Shown here: piece by piece, positions 46,573 through 58,559 of the stretch
Numbering within the stretch: position 1 is the first letter of the stretch
Layout of the letters: every line of letters begins with the position of its first letter
Source: Metellina segmentata
Taxonomy: Eukaryota > Arthropoda > Arachnida > Araneae > Tetragnathidae
Direction: 5' to 3'
Assembly (NCBI GenBank): GCA_947359465.1
Contig: OX375880.1
Coordinates: 23,822,714 to 23,886,713 of the forward strand
DNA length: 64,000 bases
Program-made: the position numbers and the translations under genes
The notes under the pieces: model-generated
The model's database searches: none
The model's input: the letters and a program-made list of their open reading frames with translations, nothing else
What the model was told of the DNA's origin: nothing

Positions 46573-47430
46573 CTCTAACCTACCACACTGCCAAAGTAAG
46601 GACATTTTGGACCATGGCATTTAACATGTAATCCCCCATGTATATGATGATCTTTGGTCGGATCGTTTCGAACTCTCAATCCTCCGATTGGTAATCTGCT
46701 TCTTCCAACTGGGCTACCACAGCCCTTAAATGATTTGAGGTTAAACTGTGCAGACAAGCTCTGTTTTTATTACATAACAGCTTTACTTTTGGCATTTTGG
46801 TCTGTGCCTAGTGTTAAAGGGTAGAATTTTATCCACATGAACTGGGAGTAACTTGGCTATTCACAATGGCTTTTAGTGACTGTCGGATCAATCCCGAAGG
46901 GAAAGTTCCAAGAACACCGTGTACTTTTGAATCACGGTCAGATGATGATGTCAACGCCCGAGTTGGTACTCCAAACTACAACACTACCAAAGGAAGGTAA
47001 GGACATTGTAGGCCATGACATTTAACATGTAATCCCCCATGTATAGCATGATCTTTGGTCGGATCGTTTCGAACTCTCAATCCTCCAATTGGCAATCTGC
47101 TTTTATTTTCAAGCTCTGTTTTTATTACATAACAGCCTTACTTTTGGCATATTTTTGCAATTCGGTCTGTGCTATGTTAAATGGTAGAATTTTATCCACA
47201 TGAACTGGAGGAGTGGTTTGTCCTCTCACAATAAAATTAAGTTTCCTTTCTTTGCTATCTGAACATGTGTGAAAAACCCATGTTAGGTTAACTTTACTCA
47301 TAACTCCAACATTTTAGTGGCAATTTTTCTTTGCAAATCCACTTCAATCTGTTTTCAGATTGAACATTTTTTATTTTTCTGTTGCAGGGTGGCTAAAGCT
47401 CATAACCCCCCCCCCTCTGAGTGCACCTCT
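46573..47430 (-). repeat. old minus-strand SINE copies
   Basis: Two related blocks (about 46594-46740 and 46860-47110) share 'catttaacatgtaatcccccatgtat' and 'ggtcggatcgtttcgaactctcaatcctcc', the latter containing a degraded B box. The second is preceded by 'cggatcaatcccgaagggaaag', linking it to SINE family 1. No gene was seen. Confidence 0.6.
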
Positions 47431-47757
47431 CCTAGCCGACCAACCGGTATAGTGGTTAAGGTGTTAGCCTCTAGATCGGAAGGTTCCTGGTTCGAATCCG
47501 GGCATGGGTGTTTGTAAACGTATGGTGTAGAGGCGGCTGGTGCACCTTAAATCTGTCGTGGCCGAAAGTCCTCACGTTGGGTTGGCGTGGAAGTTTGGAG
47601 AGTGGGGTGCCAGCTCAGGTGTTGCTTCGTCATCTGACCGTGGTTCAAAATTACGAGGTGTTGTCCTCGAATCTTTCCCTTAAGGGACTGATTCCGGACC
47701 GTCGTCAATAGCCCGTTGTGTTGCTCTAGTACGACGTTAACTAAAATTACCATTACC
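47431..47757 (+). mobile_element. tRNA-derived SINE, full length, 13-bp TSD
   Basis: A tRNA-like head (ggtatagtggttaagg as A box; ggttcgaatccgg as B box), a body of about 250 bp and an (ATTACC)n tail. It is flanked by TGAGTGCACCTCT at 47418-47430 and 47758-47770. The target duplication shows LINE-assisted retrotransposition. This is the best reference copy of family 1. Confidence 0.93.
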
Positions 47758-47850
47758 TGAGTGCACCTCTACTTAAATATTTCTGTTTTGACTTCAAAAG
47801 CCATTCAAAGCTTTAATTATTCCTAATCATAACCCTCCTGAATACCTTGG

Positions 47851-48186
47851 GCCGACCAACCGGTATAGTGGTTAAGGTGTTAGCCTCTAGATCGGAAGGT
47901 TCCTGGTTCGAATCCGGGTGCGGGCATGGATGTTTGTAAACGTATGGTGTAGAGGCGGCTGGTGCACCTTAAATCTGTCGTGGCCGAAAGTCCTCACGTT
48001 GGGTTGGCGTGGAAGTTTGGAGAGTGGGGTGCCAGCTCAGGTGTTGCTTCGTCATCTGACCGTGGTTCAAAATTACGAGGTGTTGTCCTCGGATCTTTCC
48101 CTTAAGGGACTGATCCCGGACCGTCGTCAATAGCCCGTTGTGTTTCTCTAGTACGACGTTAACCAAAAATTACCATTACCATTACC
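47851..48186 (+). mobile_element. tRNA-derived SINE, full length, second copy
   Basis: Nearly identical to 47431-47757, with a tail of three ATTACC-like units. It is flanked by TGAATACCTTGG (47839-47850 and 48187-48198). Confidence 0.92.
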
Positions 48187-48221
48187 TGAATACCTTGGGC
48201 CTGTTTTCTAGTGTTATCCCC

Positions 48222-48414
48222 CCTCTCCTCACGTTGGGTTGGCGTGGAAGTTTGGAGAATGGGGTGCCAGCTCAGGTGTTGCTTCGTCATCTGACCGTGG
48301 TTCAAAATTACGAGGTGTTGTCCTCGGATCTTTCCCTTAAGTGACTGATCCCAGATCGTCGTCAATAGCCCGTTGTGTTGCTCTAGTACGACATTAACTA
48401 AAATTACCATTACC
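48222..48414 (+). mobile_element. 5'-truncated SINE copy with TSD
   Basis: Starts inside the body (cctcacgttggg) and ends with ATTACCATTACC. Flanked by TAGTGTTATCCC (48209-48220 and 48415-48426). No tRNA head. Confidence 0.88.
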
Positions 48415-48695
48415 TAGTGTTATCCCCTCCTCATTCAACTTTGTTATTTCATAAATCGTGATACGCGATCTGTATAAACACTAAAGAGTTGCGTTTATAC
48501 AGACAAGCCCCGTAGTTGTATTGCCTCATAGTTAAAACAAGTTGGTGTTACTATTAAAAGAACTAGTATGTCTAAAGACGTTAAGCAAATACTCGATCTA
48601 TTAATGTGTAATTTGAAGTATTTTCAAATGAAACAGTACCAGTTCACTACTACAGGACTTTTTAATTTCCCAAAACTAGTCACCAAGGTATAAAT

Positions 48696-48746
48696 AGTCC
48701 GTTGTGTTGCTCTAGTACGACGTTGATTAAAAAATTACCATTACCT
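48696..48746 (+). mobile_element. tail-only SINE insertion, about 51 bp, with TSD
   Basis: Contains only the last part of the SINE (cgttgtgttgctctagtacgacg and tail). It is flanked by AGGTATAAAT (48686-48695 and 48747-48756). An extreme 5' truncation. Confidence 0.85.
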
Positions 48747-48868
48747 AGGTATAAATTAAAAAAATTTAATTTAAAAAGATTGCATTTCAAACGGTTGGTA
48801 GGTTGATTTTGAACTGAGCTGCGATGAAGCCACACAACGGACTATTGGCAAACATCCGGGATCACTCC

Positions 48869-49188
48869 GGTAATTTTTTTAGTTAACGTCGTACTAGAGC
48901 AACACAACGGGCTATTGACGACGGTCCGGGATCAGTCCCTTAAGGGAAAGATCCGAGGACAACACCTCGTAATTTTGAACCACCGTCAGATGACGAAGCA
49001 ACACCTGAGCTGGCACCCCACTCTCCAAACTTCCACGCCAACCCAACGTGAGGACTTTCGGCCACGACATATTTAAGGTGCACCAGCCGCCTCTACACCA
49101 TAAGTTTACAAACATCCGGACCCGGATTCGAACCAGGAACCTTCCGATCTAGAAGCTAACACCTTAACCACTATACCGGTTGGTCGGC
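48869..49188 (-). mobile_element. tRNA-derived SINE, full length, minus strand
   Basis: Reverse-complement copy from the tail (ggtaattttttt) to the tRNA head (accggttggtcggc). Followed to about 49440 by an older minus-strand relative. Confidence 0.88.
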
Positions 49189-49615
49189 GTACTATCATCA
49201 GTGGACACCTCGTAGTATTGAACCATAGTCAGATGAGGTCAACACTTGATCTGGCACCCCACTCCAAACTTCCACACCACGCCAATATGAGATAATTTCA
49301 GACCACATCAGATTGAACGTGAACCAGTACCCACGTTCTCGATGGTCTTCGATTTAATCAAGTTTCCAACTCGCAATCTTAAGATTGCTGATCCGCGTTT
49401 CTACCAACTGGGCTACCGCAGATGTCGCATGGAATCGCCGTTTGATTGAACCGTGAAATTTGGAAGAAACGTTTAACTTTTTCGCTATCGCCATTTAGAA
49501 TCTGTTTCAACGATGAAATTTGGTTAAGCTGGACGCTATTTCTCTCTTTATTGACGCCGCTGTAGCAACGGGAAAATTTCGTGTTGAATCCAACCAAAGA
49601 CCGTCGACCAGAAAG

Positions 49616-50153
49616 GGGGCTGGTGCACGTTAAATCTGTTGTGACCTTAAATATCCACACGTTGTCTTGGTGTGGAAGTTTAGAGTGGGGTGTCAGCTCA
49701 GGTGTGACCTCGGTTCAAAATTACGTGGTATTGTCCTTTGAACTTTCACCTTAAGTTCGATCCAGGTTCGTCGCCTATAGCCCGTTGTGTTCCTCCAGTG
49801 TGATGTCAATTTAAATACCTAGCCGAAGTATATTGGCCGACCAACCGGCATAGTGGTTAAGGTGTTAGCCTCTATATAGGAAGGGTTCCTGCTTCGAATC
49901 CAGGCATGGATGTTTGTAAGCGTATGGGGTGTAGAGGCGGCTGGTGCACCTTAAACATTTCGTGGCCGAAAGTCCTCACGTTGGGTTGGTGTGGAAGTTT
50001 GGAGAGTGGGGAGCCAGCTCAGGTGTTGCCTCGTCATCTAGCCGTTCAAAATTATGTGGTGTCCTCGGATTTTTCCCTCTGGGGATTGATCCCGGACTGT
50101 CATTAAAGGCCTTTTGTGTTACTCTAGGACGACGTTATTTAAAATTACTTTAC
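49616..50153 (+). repeat. two plus-strand SINE copies
   Basis: 49616-49800 is an old headless copy. 49836-50153 is a full copy with head (gccgaccaaccggcatagtgg), B box (gcttcgaatcc) and tail. Both diverge from the 47431 copy by several percent. Confidence 0.8.
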
Positions 50154-50179
50154 CTTTCAGCTAGGTAATTAGCAACCCA

Positions 50180-50604
50180 CTGGAACATTACAACGTGCTG
50201 TTGACGACAGTCTGGGATCCATCCCGAATCGAAAGGCTCAAGAATTGCGCCTCGATTTTAAAACATGGTCAGAGGACAAGGTTAAAACCATAGCTGGCAC
50301 CCCACTCTCTAATCTTCCACTCCATGCCAACGTGAGAAAATTTGAAGTCACGACAGATTCAAGGTTTATCAGCCCTCCGGTACGCGCGGTCTATGGCTCG
50401 ACCGACTTTTGATCTTGCAGCGTAAAGGTTAAATCTGTCGTAGCCGAAAGTTCTCACGTTGAGTTGGTGTAGAGAGTGGGGTGCAAGCTTATTGGCGTTG
50501 CCTCGTCATCTGACCGTGGTTCAAAATTACGAGTTGTTGTCCTCGAATCCTTCCCTAATGGGATTGATCCCGGACCGTCGTCAATTGCCCGTTGTGTTGC
50601 TCCA
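50180..50604. repeat. SINE fragments on both strands
   Basis: 50180-50400 matches the body in antisense; 50435-50604 matches it in sense and is interrupted at 50604 by the hAT insertion. Its last bases reappear at 52378-52420. Confidence 0.75.
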
Positions 50605-52377
50605 TTAGTGATGCAAAAAACCCGGGAATTTTGGAAGAGGGGAATAAACACGGGAATTTTGTGGAATAAACCCGGAACATTGGGAATAAACTAAACCAAC
50701 CATTTTTTCACATTTTGTGGCTTCTTTTGGTTTGTTGCTAAGTAAAACTATAAAGAGAAAACCCCATATATATAAAACTACAACCTGGAAAATTGTTTCA
50801 ATAAAATTTAAATTCTCTTTTTTGGTGGAAAATATTGGTTTATTTTTATTGTATAAACAACATCAGCATTTATATCCAAATCCAGATGAATGTTGATGTG
50901 ATGGTTTTGTTCCGAGACCTAGCAGCAAAAAATAAGATGAATGTTTGCATCAAAAACAATACTTTTGTAAACATTTCATATTATCTTTATATAAAGCAGT
51001 TACAATTTACTCTCTACTTTATTGATGATTCAATTTGGCACCGGTACTTGTAAGCCTTTTATGAGGGATTAATAGCTGAAAAAAACAACGCAATATCAAG
51101 AGGATCTACTTGCAGATTCTGATAGTCCTGGATCCATATACATAGTTTCAACGTCCGTTATCACCTCTTGGAATACCACAATAACTGAAGGTTCATCGGA
51201 ATCTGCCAAAGAATAAATAGGAAAAGACATTATTTGGGAGTTTTTAACGCATTTTTCTAAATGCTTTGCCATCTTAGTAGCATTTGGTACCAGATACTTC
51301 TTGTGTGTGTGCTTCTTTAGCAGTCTTTTTATTGCCCTGACCAAACTCTGATGTGTAATGACTCCACACTGTTGAAGTTGGTCTTACCATTATCTGGAAC
51401 ACAAATCATCCCATTAGTATGAAATAGAACACTAAATTAAATTTTAAATGCTTGAGTTCCCAATTAAAAGTTGTCAAAGATACAAAACATAGCAGGTTAA
51501 AATTCACTAAGATGCTCTTAGCATTGATTGCATTATAAGTATTACTTATATAGATTGATATGAACTCATGAAATTCAATGTTTCTAGTTCATGCATGAAA
51601 CTGATGAGTAAAAACACCAAAATCAAAATTTAAAAACAAAATGCTCAGATTTCCAATAAATATCAAATTAGATTTTTAAATTTCCAACTAAACTTATACA
51701 TAGTAAAAACTTGATTTTATGTTGGGAAGATAGCTTTATCAATTGCTAATTGAAGTTTTAAAATTAGAATATAATCACATTCAAAGAGCTAGTCAAAGAA
51801 ACTTATTAATTTACTGGTATATCAATTTGCATAAAACGATGACAGTATAAATAGGAAACAGCCAACCCAGAGAATTATTCAAAGGTTCAGAATATATAGT
51901 CAGAACTATACAAAGGTTTGAATGCACACAAGGGTTCACTTAAAAAAATGTGTTCTTATGGCTCATTGGCAAAAAAGATTTAGCTCAAAAATATTGTCAT
52001 CGCATGCGCCTATTAGTACTAGTAATATCCATAAAATCTCATTAATATTTACCTTTCAATTTTTGTAAATTGCAAGATGGCAAAATTTAGGCATGAATGA
52101 TATTCTATTTCTTTAAGACGAAAATTTTCTAAAATTGATATGGTCAATGCAAACAGATGCTAGATCCCACCAAAAGAGTACACGTTTGAAGTTGCTGTTA
52201 TGAACTATTAAGGAGTTTCTAAAAAAAATATTGTTTTAAAATTTTCCAGACAAAACATTAAAAATTTTCAAAATTCCCGAAATTTCAAAATTATGGGAAG
52301 TTTTCAAAATTCCCTTCCCAAAAAACCGGGTTTATTCGCGGGAATAAACCGGGTTTTTTCCACCCTTTGCAACACTA
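50605..52377 (-). mobile_element. non-autonomous hAT-like element inside a SINE
   Basis: The left end ttagtgatgcaaaaaacccg and the right end (minus strand ctagtgttgcaaa...aaaacccgg) are inverted repeats rich in CCCGGG and GGAATAAAC. It splits a SINE whose bases GCTCCA are duplicated at 50599-50604 and 52378-52383, with neighbouring bases compatible with an imperfect 8-bp duplication. On the minus strand 51400-51100 reads as a decayed BED-finger region (RPTSTVWSHYT; then ATKMAKHLEKCVK in another frame). hAT assignment rests on the ends and this remnant. Confidence 0.7.
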
Positions 52378-52383
52378 GCTCCA

Positions 52384-53267
52384 GTACGACGGAAACTAAA
52401 AAATTACCAATTGTTACCGAAGTTTATTGTTGATTTGTTTTTATATCTAGCTGTTTTTGAAACAAGATTATTTTTTTCACTCATCGCATCATGTTGAGCC
52501 TCCTTTTAAATACGGCAATAATTCAACATGTTGCTTGCTCGAGATACAAACGCCCGTAGAAACACTCATTCTAATACCGCAGCTTTGAGTACATTTTTTT
52601 CATTCTAATACCGCAGCTTTGCTTGAGTGTCATAAATCAGATGGTTCCGATATTCTCTGATTTACTGTTCCCATCTCATTCGCATGATGATGTTCCATAG
52701 GATAATGGTACAGACTAAGAAAGTAAGATAATCCCGTTAAGTTGTGTGTAAAGTAAGTAACAAAACGACCCCTATGAGGTGCTTAATTTATCTGTAATGA
52801 TCTGTCGCCTGAAATAAGCTGTTATCAGGAATGAATTGACTTGGTATGCAAAAATGTCCATGGACATGCCTTTGGATTCATCAACAGTTATCGAGGGAAC
52901 AAGAGTGACAATGGAACATCCACACACTATTACCGCCGAGAAGTATAACACAGTGCTGCCTTTTTGGGATTTCGTGCTGCACAAACATTTGGTGTCGTCC
53001 TGGAGATGCTACAGAAATTGAATCGTCTGACCTTGCTGTGTTTACCAATCAATGGCAATGTCCGGTTTCGATGTTCTTTCGCCAACAGACGTCTCGCTGG
53101 CAACAATAGAACCTACATCAGTCTTTAGGTGCGGTTTAGCTGCCTCGCTCAAACCGCCCCCTCTTCTCAAAAACATTCGAATTTCTCAAAGAGCAGCCTT
53201 TATCATGCTCGTATTCAAAAAATAATTACTGATCTTAAGTCTTCTCCTTGTTCACTGATTAGGGTAT
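52384..53267. other. no gene recognised; small tandem duplication
   Basis: The phrase cattctaataccgcagcttt is present twice (about 52567 and 52600). Open frames at 52772-53021 on both strands show no reliable domain. Confidence 0.4.
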
Positions 53268-53335
53268 TGATCCCAGACCGTCGTCAATAGCTCGTTCTGT
53301 TGCTCTGTACGACGTTAATTAAAATTACCTTATCT
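53268..53335 (+). repeat. SINE 3'-end fragment
   Basis: Matches the last 65 bases of family 1 (gatcccagaccgtcgtcaat ... acgacgttaatt). Confidence 0.75.
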
Positions 53336-56300
53336 TACCCTGTTCACTGAATGCCAAACTTTTTTGACGTGAATATTTTTAAAGTAGGAGCATACATGAA
53401 AATTTAAGGGTTACAAAAAAGCGTCACAACTGTTACCTCTTATGATTTCAGAACTGAAAGCATCCAGAAGATAAGTACAGCATTCATGTAGACAAAGGAT
53501 ATCCGTCCGTGGCATGACTTTCAATCCGAGGGCGCAGTTGCACTGAGCGCGGGGGAGGGGTTCCGCAATATGTTGAAATTCTGTGGTGCTGGGCGATCTT
53601 TGGGCCAGTGTACATTTGGATTGCGTGAACAGCGCATAAGCAGTGTCCCAATAAAGAATCGTTCAAACTTCCTATGTCTGCTTGTCATTCATTCCACAAT
53701 CAAACATCAGGCACGAGTATTCACGTCAAAACACTAATTATTTTTATTCTCATCTACACATTTCACATGTATTAAATCTACCTTTATCTTGAACTCATTT
53801 TTAAATATACTTTTATTGGGTTATATTCTGTAGTGTGTTTGGCTCAACTTGTCCGCGTTTTGGACCTTACGCCATAAAACCCCAATTTCCAATCACGTCA
53901 AAACTGTTTGTCCTCGACTCAATCTACCAATTTTTTATACTGTTTTCATATCTGACGAATTCAAATGTATATTTTAAATCATTAAGTCTAGCCCCATGGT
54001 CTCTCCTCTAAACAAGCATGCCTTATGCTCTGAAAAAACGTAAATTAAGAACAAATTATGCAAACACAAAAATATCTTTTTACAATTGCAAAAAGAACCC
54101 ACGAAGACCAAAGAATAAATTAGATGCAGGAAAATTTATTGCTGAGTATGTTTATTTTAATTTGTAGGCAAGAGGACAGCCAATAAGAGATAAAGACAAA
54201 TTGTTTAGCATTTTCTCAAACGGGAAAAAGCTAAACGATTTGCATTGTAATCTGTTTTTTCTAAGTTTAAAATTTATTAATCTTCGTTGTATTTATGATA
54301 CAGTGGTACAGGTGTAGCGTATAAAAGTTAAAATATTGCAATGGTGCACGTTAAGCATTTTTGGAATACATATTTTTTCATTTAATTGAGGAACCCGTCA
54401 TCTGAACTAATATGGGAGGCCAAACAGCAGATAAGGTTTGGTAATCCTCTAAGTGGGGTCCACGACAAGACATGAAGGAAACGTTACATTTCACTAGCCA
54501 AAACAAAACTTTCAAGATAAAAATATCCATTTCTTTCCGATTCTTGTATGTTCTAAAATCTAAATTTTAGAATCTACAGCAGTTATGAGATTCTGTATTG
54601 ATATGAAATCGACTTGAGTTTAGAATGACTTAATATTGAAATGATCATACATTAAACCAAATATTGCTGAGCTAATTATCAAAAATGAGATTCATTATTC
54701 ACATTAAGATCGAAGTATACATTTTGATATCATTAATAAATATGTAGCAATGATGTATGCTGACACGGCTAGCTAACACTTAAATTGAATTTATTTACAT
54801 ACAACATAAACTACAGAAATTACAAGACTTTCACGCACACAAAATATAAGGGACAGGGACATGTTTACTATCACATGCTACAGCCTAGCTGCTGCTTGCT
54901 CCAGGGTTGGAGTTACACTGCGAAAGTTTTTGTTAGTCCGCTAGGGGGCGTTGTTGGTTTTGTTATAAATATAATTTTGCAAGTTAAGAGCCCTTGAGAT
55001 TTTAGTACATTTTGATAAAAAAGACTGAATAATAATTACTGTTTCAAGAACATTAAATAGTCATCCTTAATACAAAGTTTTCACTATTTTAAAATCTGTT
55101 ATCTAATCTGTTAATATATTATTCCCTATATTTTAAGGTGAAACGGGGATCTCTACAGACATGGAGATCTCGTGTTTGATTTAATTTTGTAATCTCAAGG
55201 GGTCAGTAAAAATTTTTAATTTTCAAGTGTGTTCTTCAATTGATAAGTCTTGGAACCACTGTTATAGTTCGTAGATATTCTGATGAGTGTTGATATCAAA
55301 TTCTGTTGCTTTCTCCTAGTTTGGTATCTGGAACATTTTGAACCTCTCGGCATTCTGATTACATCAAGAAGATTGCCGCGCATAAGTTAATTTGTGATTA
55401 GACCATTCTTAAAAAGTGTTGACACTTGCCTAAATAGCTCGACTATTTTCCTGCACATTAATGATTTGTAAATAGAAAAAAAATATTACATTGTTGCGAT
55501 CGACTGAGTTAGTTTACTGTTATTTTTTTTTCTAAAATTTTAAGTACAACATGAAACTTAGTGTTTACATTTTTAATTTGTTCACTAGCTAGCAATTGAT
55601 GATTTACACATTGAAAGATTCATGATTTATTCTGTTCTCATTTGATAAACTAGATAGCCACACGGGAAAAAAAAGAACCTTAGTTCAATCCCGAGCGCTT
55701 CTTACTTAAACATCTCCTCGTGAACTCAGGTATATTCACGTTAAATCCGTAGGCTGTTGTTCTCTCGACCGGTGAGTGTGTAGCAGGTGAAAATGTGTTT
55801 GGTATTGAAGACGATGGTACTAATATTAAACACTCTTCATTTGCACTCTAGCACAAAAATGTTGGAACGTGAGTATTATGTGATTATGAATTGTTATTCT
55901 CCACATTCCATGAGTTTATTTACCACACACAAAATGAATTTATGTCACTAATTTTCAAAATGCTATTTCGATTGAAAAACTCTTCTATAATTTTTCTAAA
56001 CGAATTTTTACTCACTCAAAATTGTTTGTCACAGCTTGCATTTAATTTTGTTGAATCATTTAACGTGTTGATTAATGATGGTAGAAACTGAACACAACAG
56101 GTTGAGATTATTCCTAATATGAAATCATAATTCCTTTTAGTCTGATTTGAAAAATTGATTTTTTTAAAATCAAATATATGAATAACGTAATTTTTATGTG
56201 GACAAACTGATATTTTAAAAATAGGGATAGAGTGCCTCAGGCTGGTATTCACAAGGGGGGGAAAATGCGGGAGGGGGGAGGGATGACCCAGTTTCCGTTT

Positions 56301-56700
56301 CATGTTTCCCTATCCAATCTGAATCGCCATTATTTCAAAAGAGCTTCTTCATCCATTGATTCGTTGATTGTTTTCAGACGTGTCTGTTTTTAACGGAACC
56401 GATATTTCAACAGCAATAATATTTCAATGCGGGCAACCCTTGAGTACTTTGGATGCTACAAGAAAGAATAGAATCTCATTGAGCAAAATGTGCTGTGTCC
56501 ACAGATTTGAATTTTTTCATCGAGCATTGAAAATTTGAGAAAATATTTTGTTCTTTAGCACAGGAACAAATGGGATAGAATTTTATCGAAGTCATAAACA
56601 TGCCATAAAAATTCCAAACTCCTAGATTTCAAAGGAAACTAATTTCTCGAACTGCAGTAGAGTAGAAATATCCGACGCTTTCGCTGTGTGGATCCCACTC
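53336..56700. other. intergenic; family 2 repeat remnant, no gene
   Basis: A family 2 repeat end lies near 53830-53900 (ttggaccttacgccataaaacccc). The frame at 54785-54997 and those near 55891-56303 have no recognisable domain. A short block with 'ccgctagggggcg' near 54935 resembles a dispersed repeat. Confidence 0.4.
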
Positions 56701-57110
56701 GCTATTTCGAACACCGACGTCCAATTGACGTAAACATCTACGACGAAAGACATTTCTTGGGTTTTTGTTTTGTTTTCTATTTATTTTTATCCTGGCTTTA
56801 GAGGTGACTCACGGCAACAGGAACACCTGGCGTAACGTATAAGACGAAAGACAGAGAGAGACGTCACAAACCGGTTGCGTCACCTGTTGTATGTAGTTGG
56901 GGGATCGTGTTCGGTCGGGAAGAAATGTTTCTCTTTCGAGTTTTTTACCTCGGTTGAGGGAGAAATGAGTTTTCAATAAATTCATTGTGCCTCACAACGC
57001 ATTACAATTGAAGTTCCAACCAACATTCTTCGATGGCGTTCTTCATCAAAATAGTTCTACGAATGTTCTAGCAGAATTCGTTTTCTGTGTCAAGTGAAGA
57101 GGTCGTTACG
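56700..57110 (+). promoter_or_regulatory. upstream region / 5' UTR of the RhoU-like gene
   Basis: Less AT-rich than its surroundings, with CG dinucleotides and CRE-half-like motifs (gacgtcac near 56860; gcgtcacc near 56877). No TATA box was assigned. The transcription start is not determinable here. Confidence 0.35.
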
Positions 57111-57294
57111 ATGACATCTTTCGGGTCTTCAAATTTAACACCTGCCGCAACATCAACAACGAATGAATGTATGAGACGAGTGAAATGTGTTCTTGTGGGC
57201 GATGGAGCAGTTGGTAAGACGAGCTTAATTATCGGATACACGACAAATGCTTATCCTGAAGAATACAGGCCAACGGCATATGATAAATACTCGG
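57111..57294 (+). CDS. RHOU: RhoU/Wrch-like GTPase, first coding exon (partial)
   Basis: ATG 57111 opens 61 codons ending at a GTAAGT donor (57295) in phase 1. After a 23-residue Ser/Thr-rich N-terminal extension comes [17 protein letters not shown], the P loop (GDGAVGKT) of Rho GTPases, then [19 protein letters not shown], the switch I effector region with its conserved Thr. The extension and the Y-P-E/T-E-Y pattern fit the RhoU/RhoV (Wrch/Chp) branch better than Rac or Cdc42. These GTPases regulate actin and adhesion. An in-frame upstream GTG/AGT-type extension exists, but ATG 57111 is the natural start. Remaining exons lie beyond the window. Confidence 0.88.
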
Positions 57295-58559
57295 GTAAGT
57301 TTCTTGCTGCTTATGAAATGCATTTTGAAGGCATTTGTTTATGTGTTTTCACAATAATAAGATTTAATATTTCAAAATTAGTGAACTAGTTTGTATATGG
57401 TAATAATTATAAAAACATTGTAATTATCCGTGTTGTAAATAACTAAAAACATTAGGTATTGTTTTTATTTTCAGTTTGTGTTTGGTTGTATATGTATTGT
57501 CTTAAGATATCAATTTGTTACGCCAGTGATAGTGGCGGAATCTTAATGAATACAAAAAGTAAATCATTTACAAATTTAAGTTTTAAAATTTAATTAAAAA
57601 ATGGATGATTAAATTTTTAGTTTCAATTAGACAAATCTGTTGGAAAAATTTTCTATATGAACGACGATCTTTTAAAAAATACGATCCGTATTGATAACTT
57701 TTTTAAGTGAAGTGAACTTTTAATTTTAAATTGCTATATTTGTGTTCATTATAAAATTTATGTACGTTAAAGTTGAACTAACCAGATAGGTAGTTGAACG
57801 TTTCGCCGAAGAAGTCTAATAGACCGGAACGGCAGTTCACGAGTTCAATTCATGTTTTTTCTAAAGGATTGTGATTTCCTGAGATACTAGGAACTTCTGA
57901 CATTTGTTATTTGAGGCTACCGAAACATTTGGAGATTTGGCAATATTTTATTCCCTGTCAAACAGAGATCTTTCCACTAGATACAGAGGCGTATATAAGC
58001 TTAGGCGCCCGGGGGGGGGAGGTGTCTAAAACGGTGGTATTTCAGAAATATTTATAAAAAGTGGAATTGGAAAAAGGTTTCAAAAATTCATTATTTTAAG
58101 CATATAACTTGATTCCTGTCACAAGTATTTTCTAGTGCTATGCTTGTGAAGAGAACGTGATTTCAAGCACTGTAATTTATAATACAACGCTTGAAAGTCA
58201 ATTACTTTAAATATTAACCCTACAATCGTATTGCTATTCCGAATAGAGAATAGATAAAGCATTAAAATTCGCTCCTCACGAACGTTTAAAGAGCACAAAA
58301 CATGACAGGGGGCGTCTTTTCTTACTTCCGTCCTGGAGATACACCAACAAAACCCGACCTTTTCTGCTAGTTTCTATGTATAGTTGCTAATTAATAACAA
58401 CGAAAAATTAATATGGGGAGCATTAATATCTCATGGAAAATATAGTATAATAAAATGGATCAAATTATTAAATTCAACAAAAATTATCTACATTTCAAAT
58501 ACGTAAATTTAGTTTGAATAGCATGGCATCAGACTCACTTCGCACTTCCAATAGCTTCG
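57295..58559. other. RhoU-like intron 1, 5' part; one dispersed repeat
   Basis: Near 57985-58090 a block 'gaggcgtatataagcttaggcgcc...ggtatttcagaaatatttat' is related to 63325-63415 (gtggcgtagctaaggagggcg...catttcaaaaatatttat). No exon was seen. Confidence 0.5.

Noticed and set aside
47435..47510. tRNA genes at the SINE heads
   Set aside because: A and B boxes are present, but the heads are joined to the SINE body and bear target duplications, so they are retroposed derivatives.
47317..48410. Several open frames of 60-80 codons repeated in this region
   Set aside because: They are translations of the SINE copies on either strand, not genes.
52772..53021. Minus-strand frame with a PIF1/Helitron-like phrase (ITVDESKGMSMD)
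   Set aside because: Only one short motif resembles a helicase; no flanking helicase motifs or Helitron ends were found.
57087..57110. Upstream start for the RhoU-like exon (GTG at 57087)
   Set aside because: Non-ATG start; ATG 57111 is the first ATG in frame and needs no unusual initiation.
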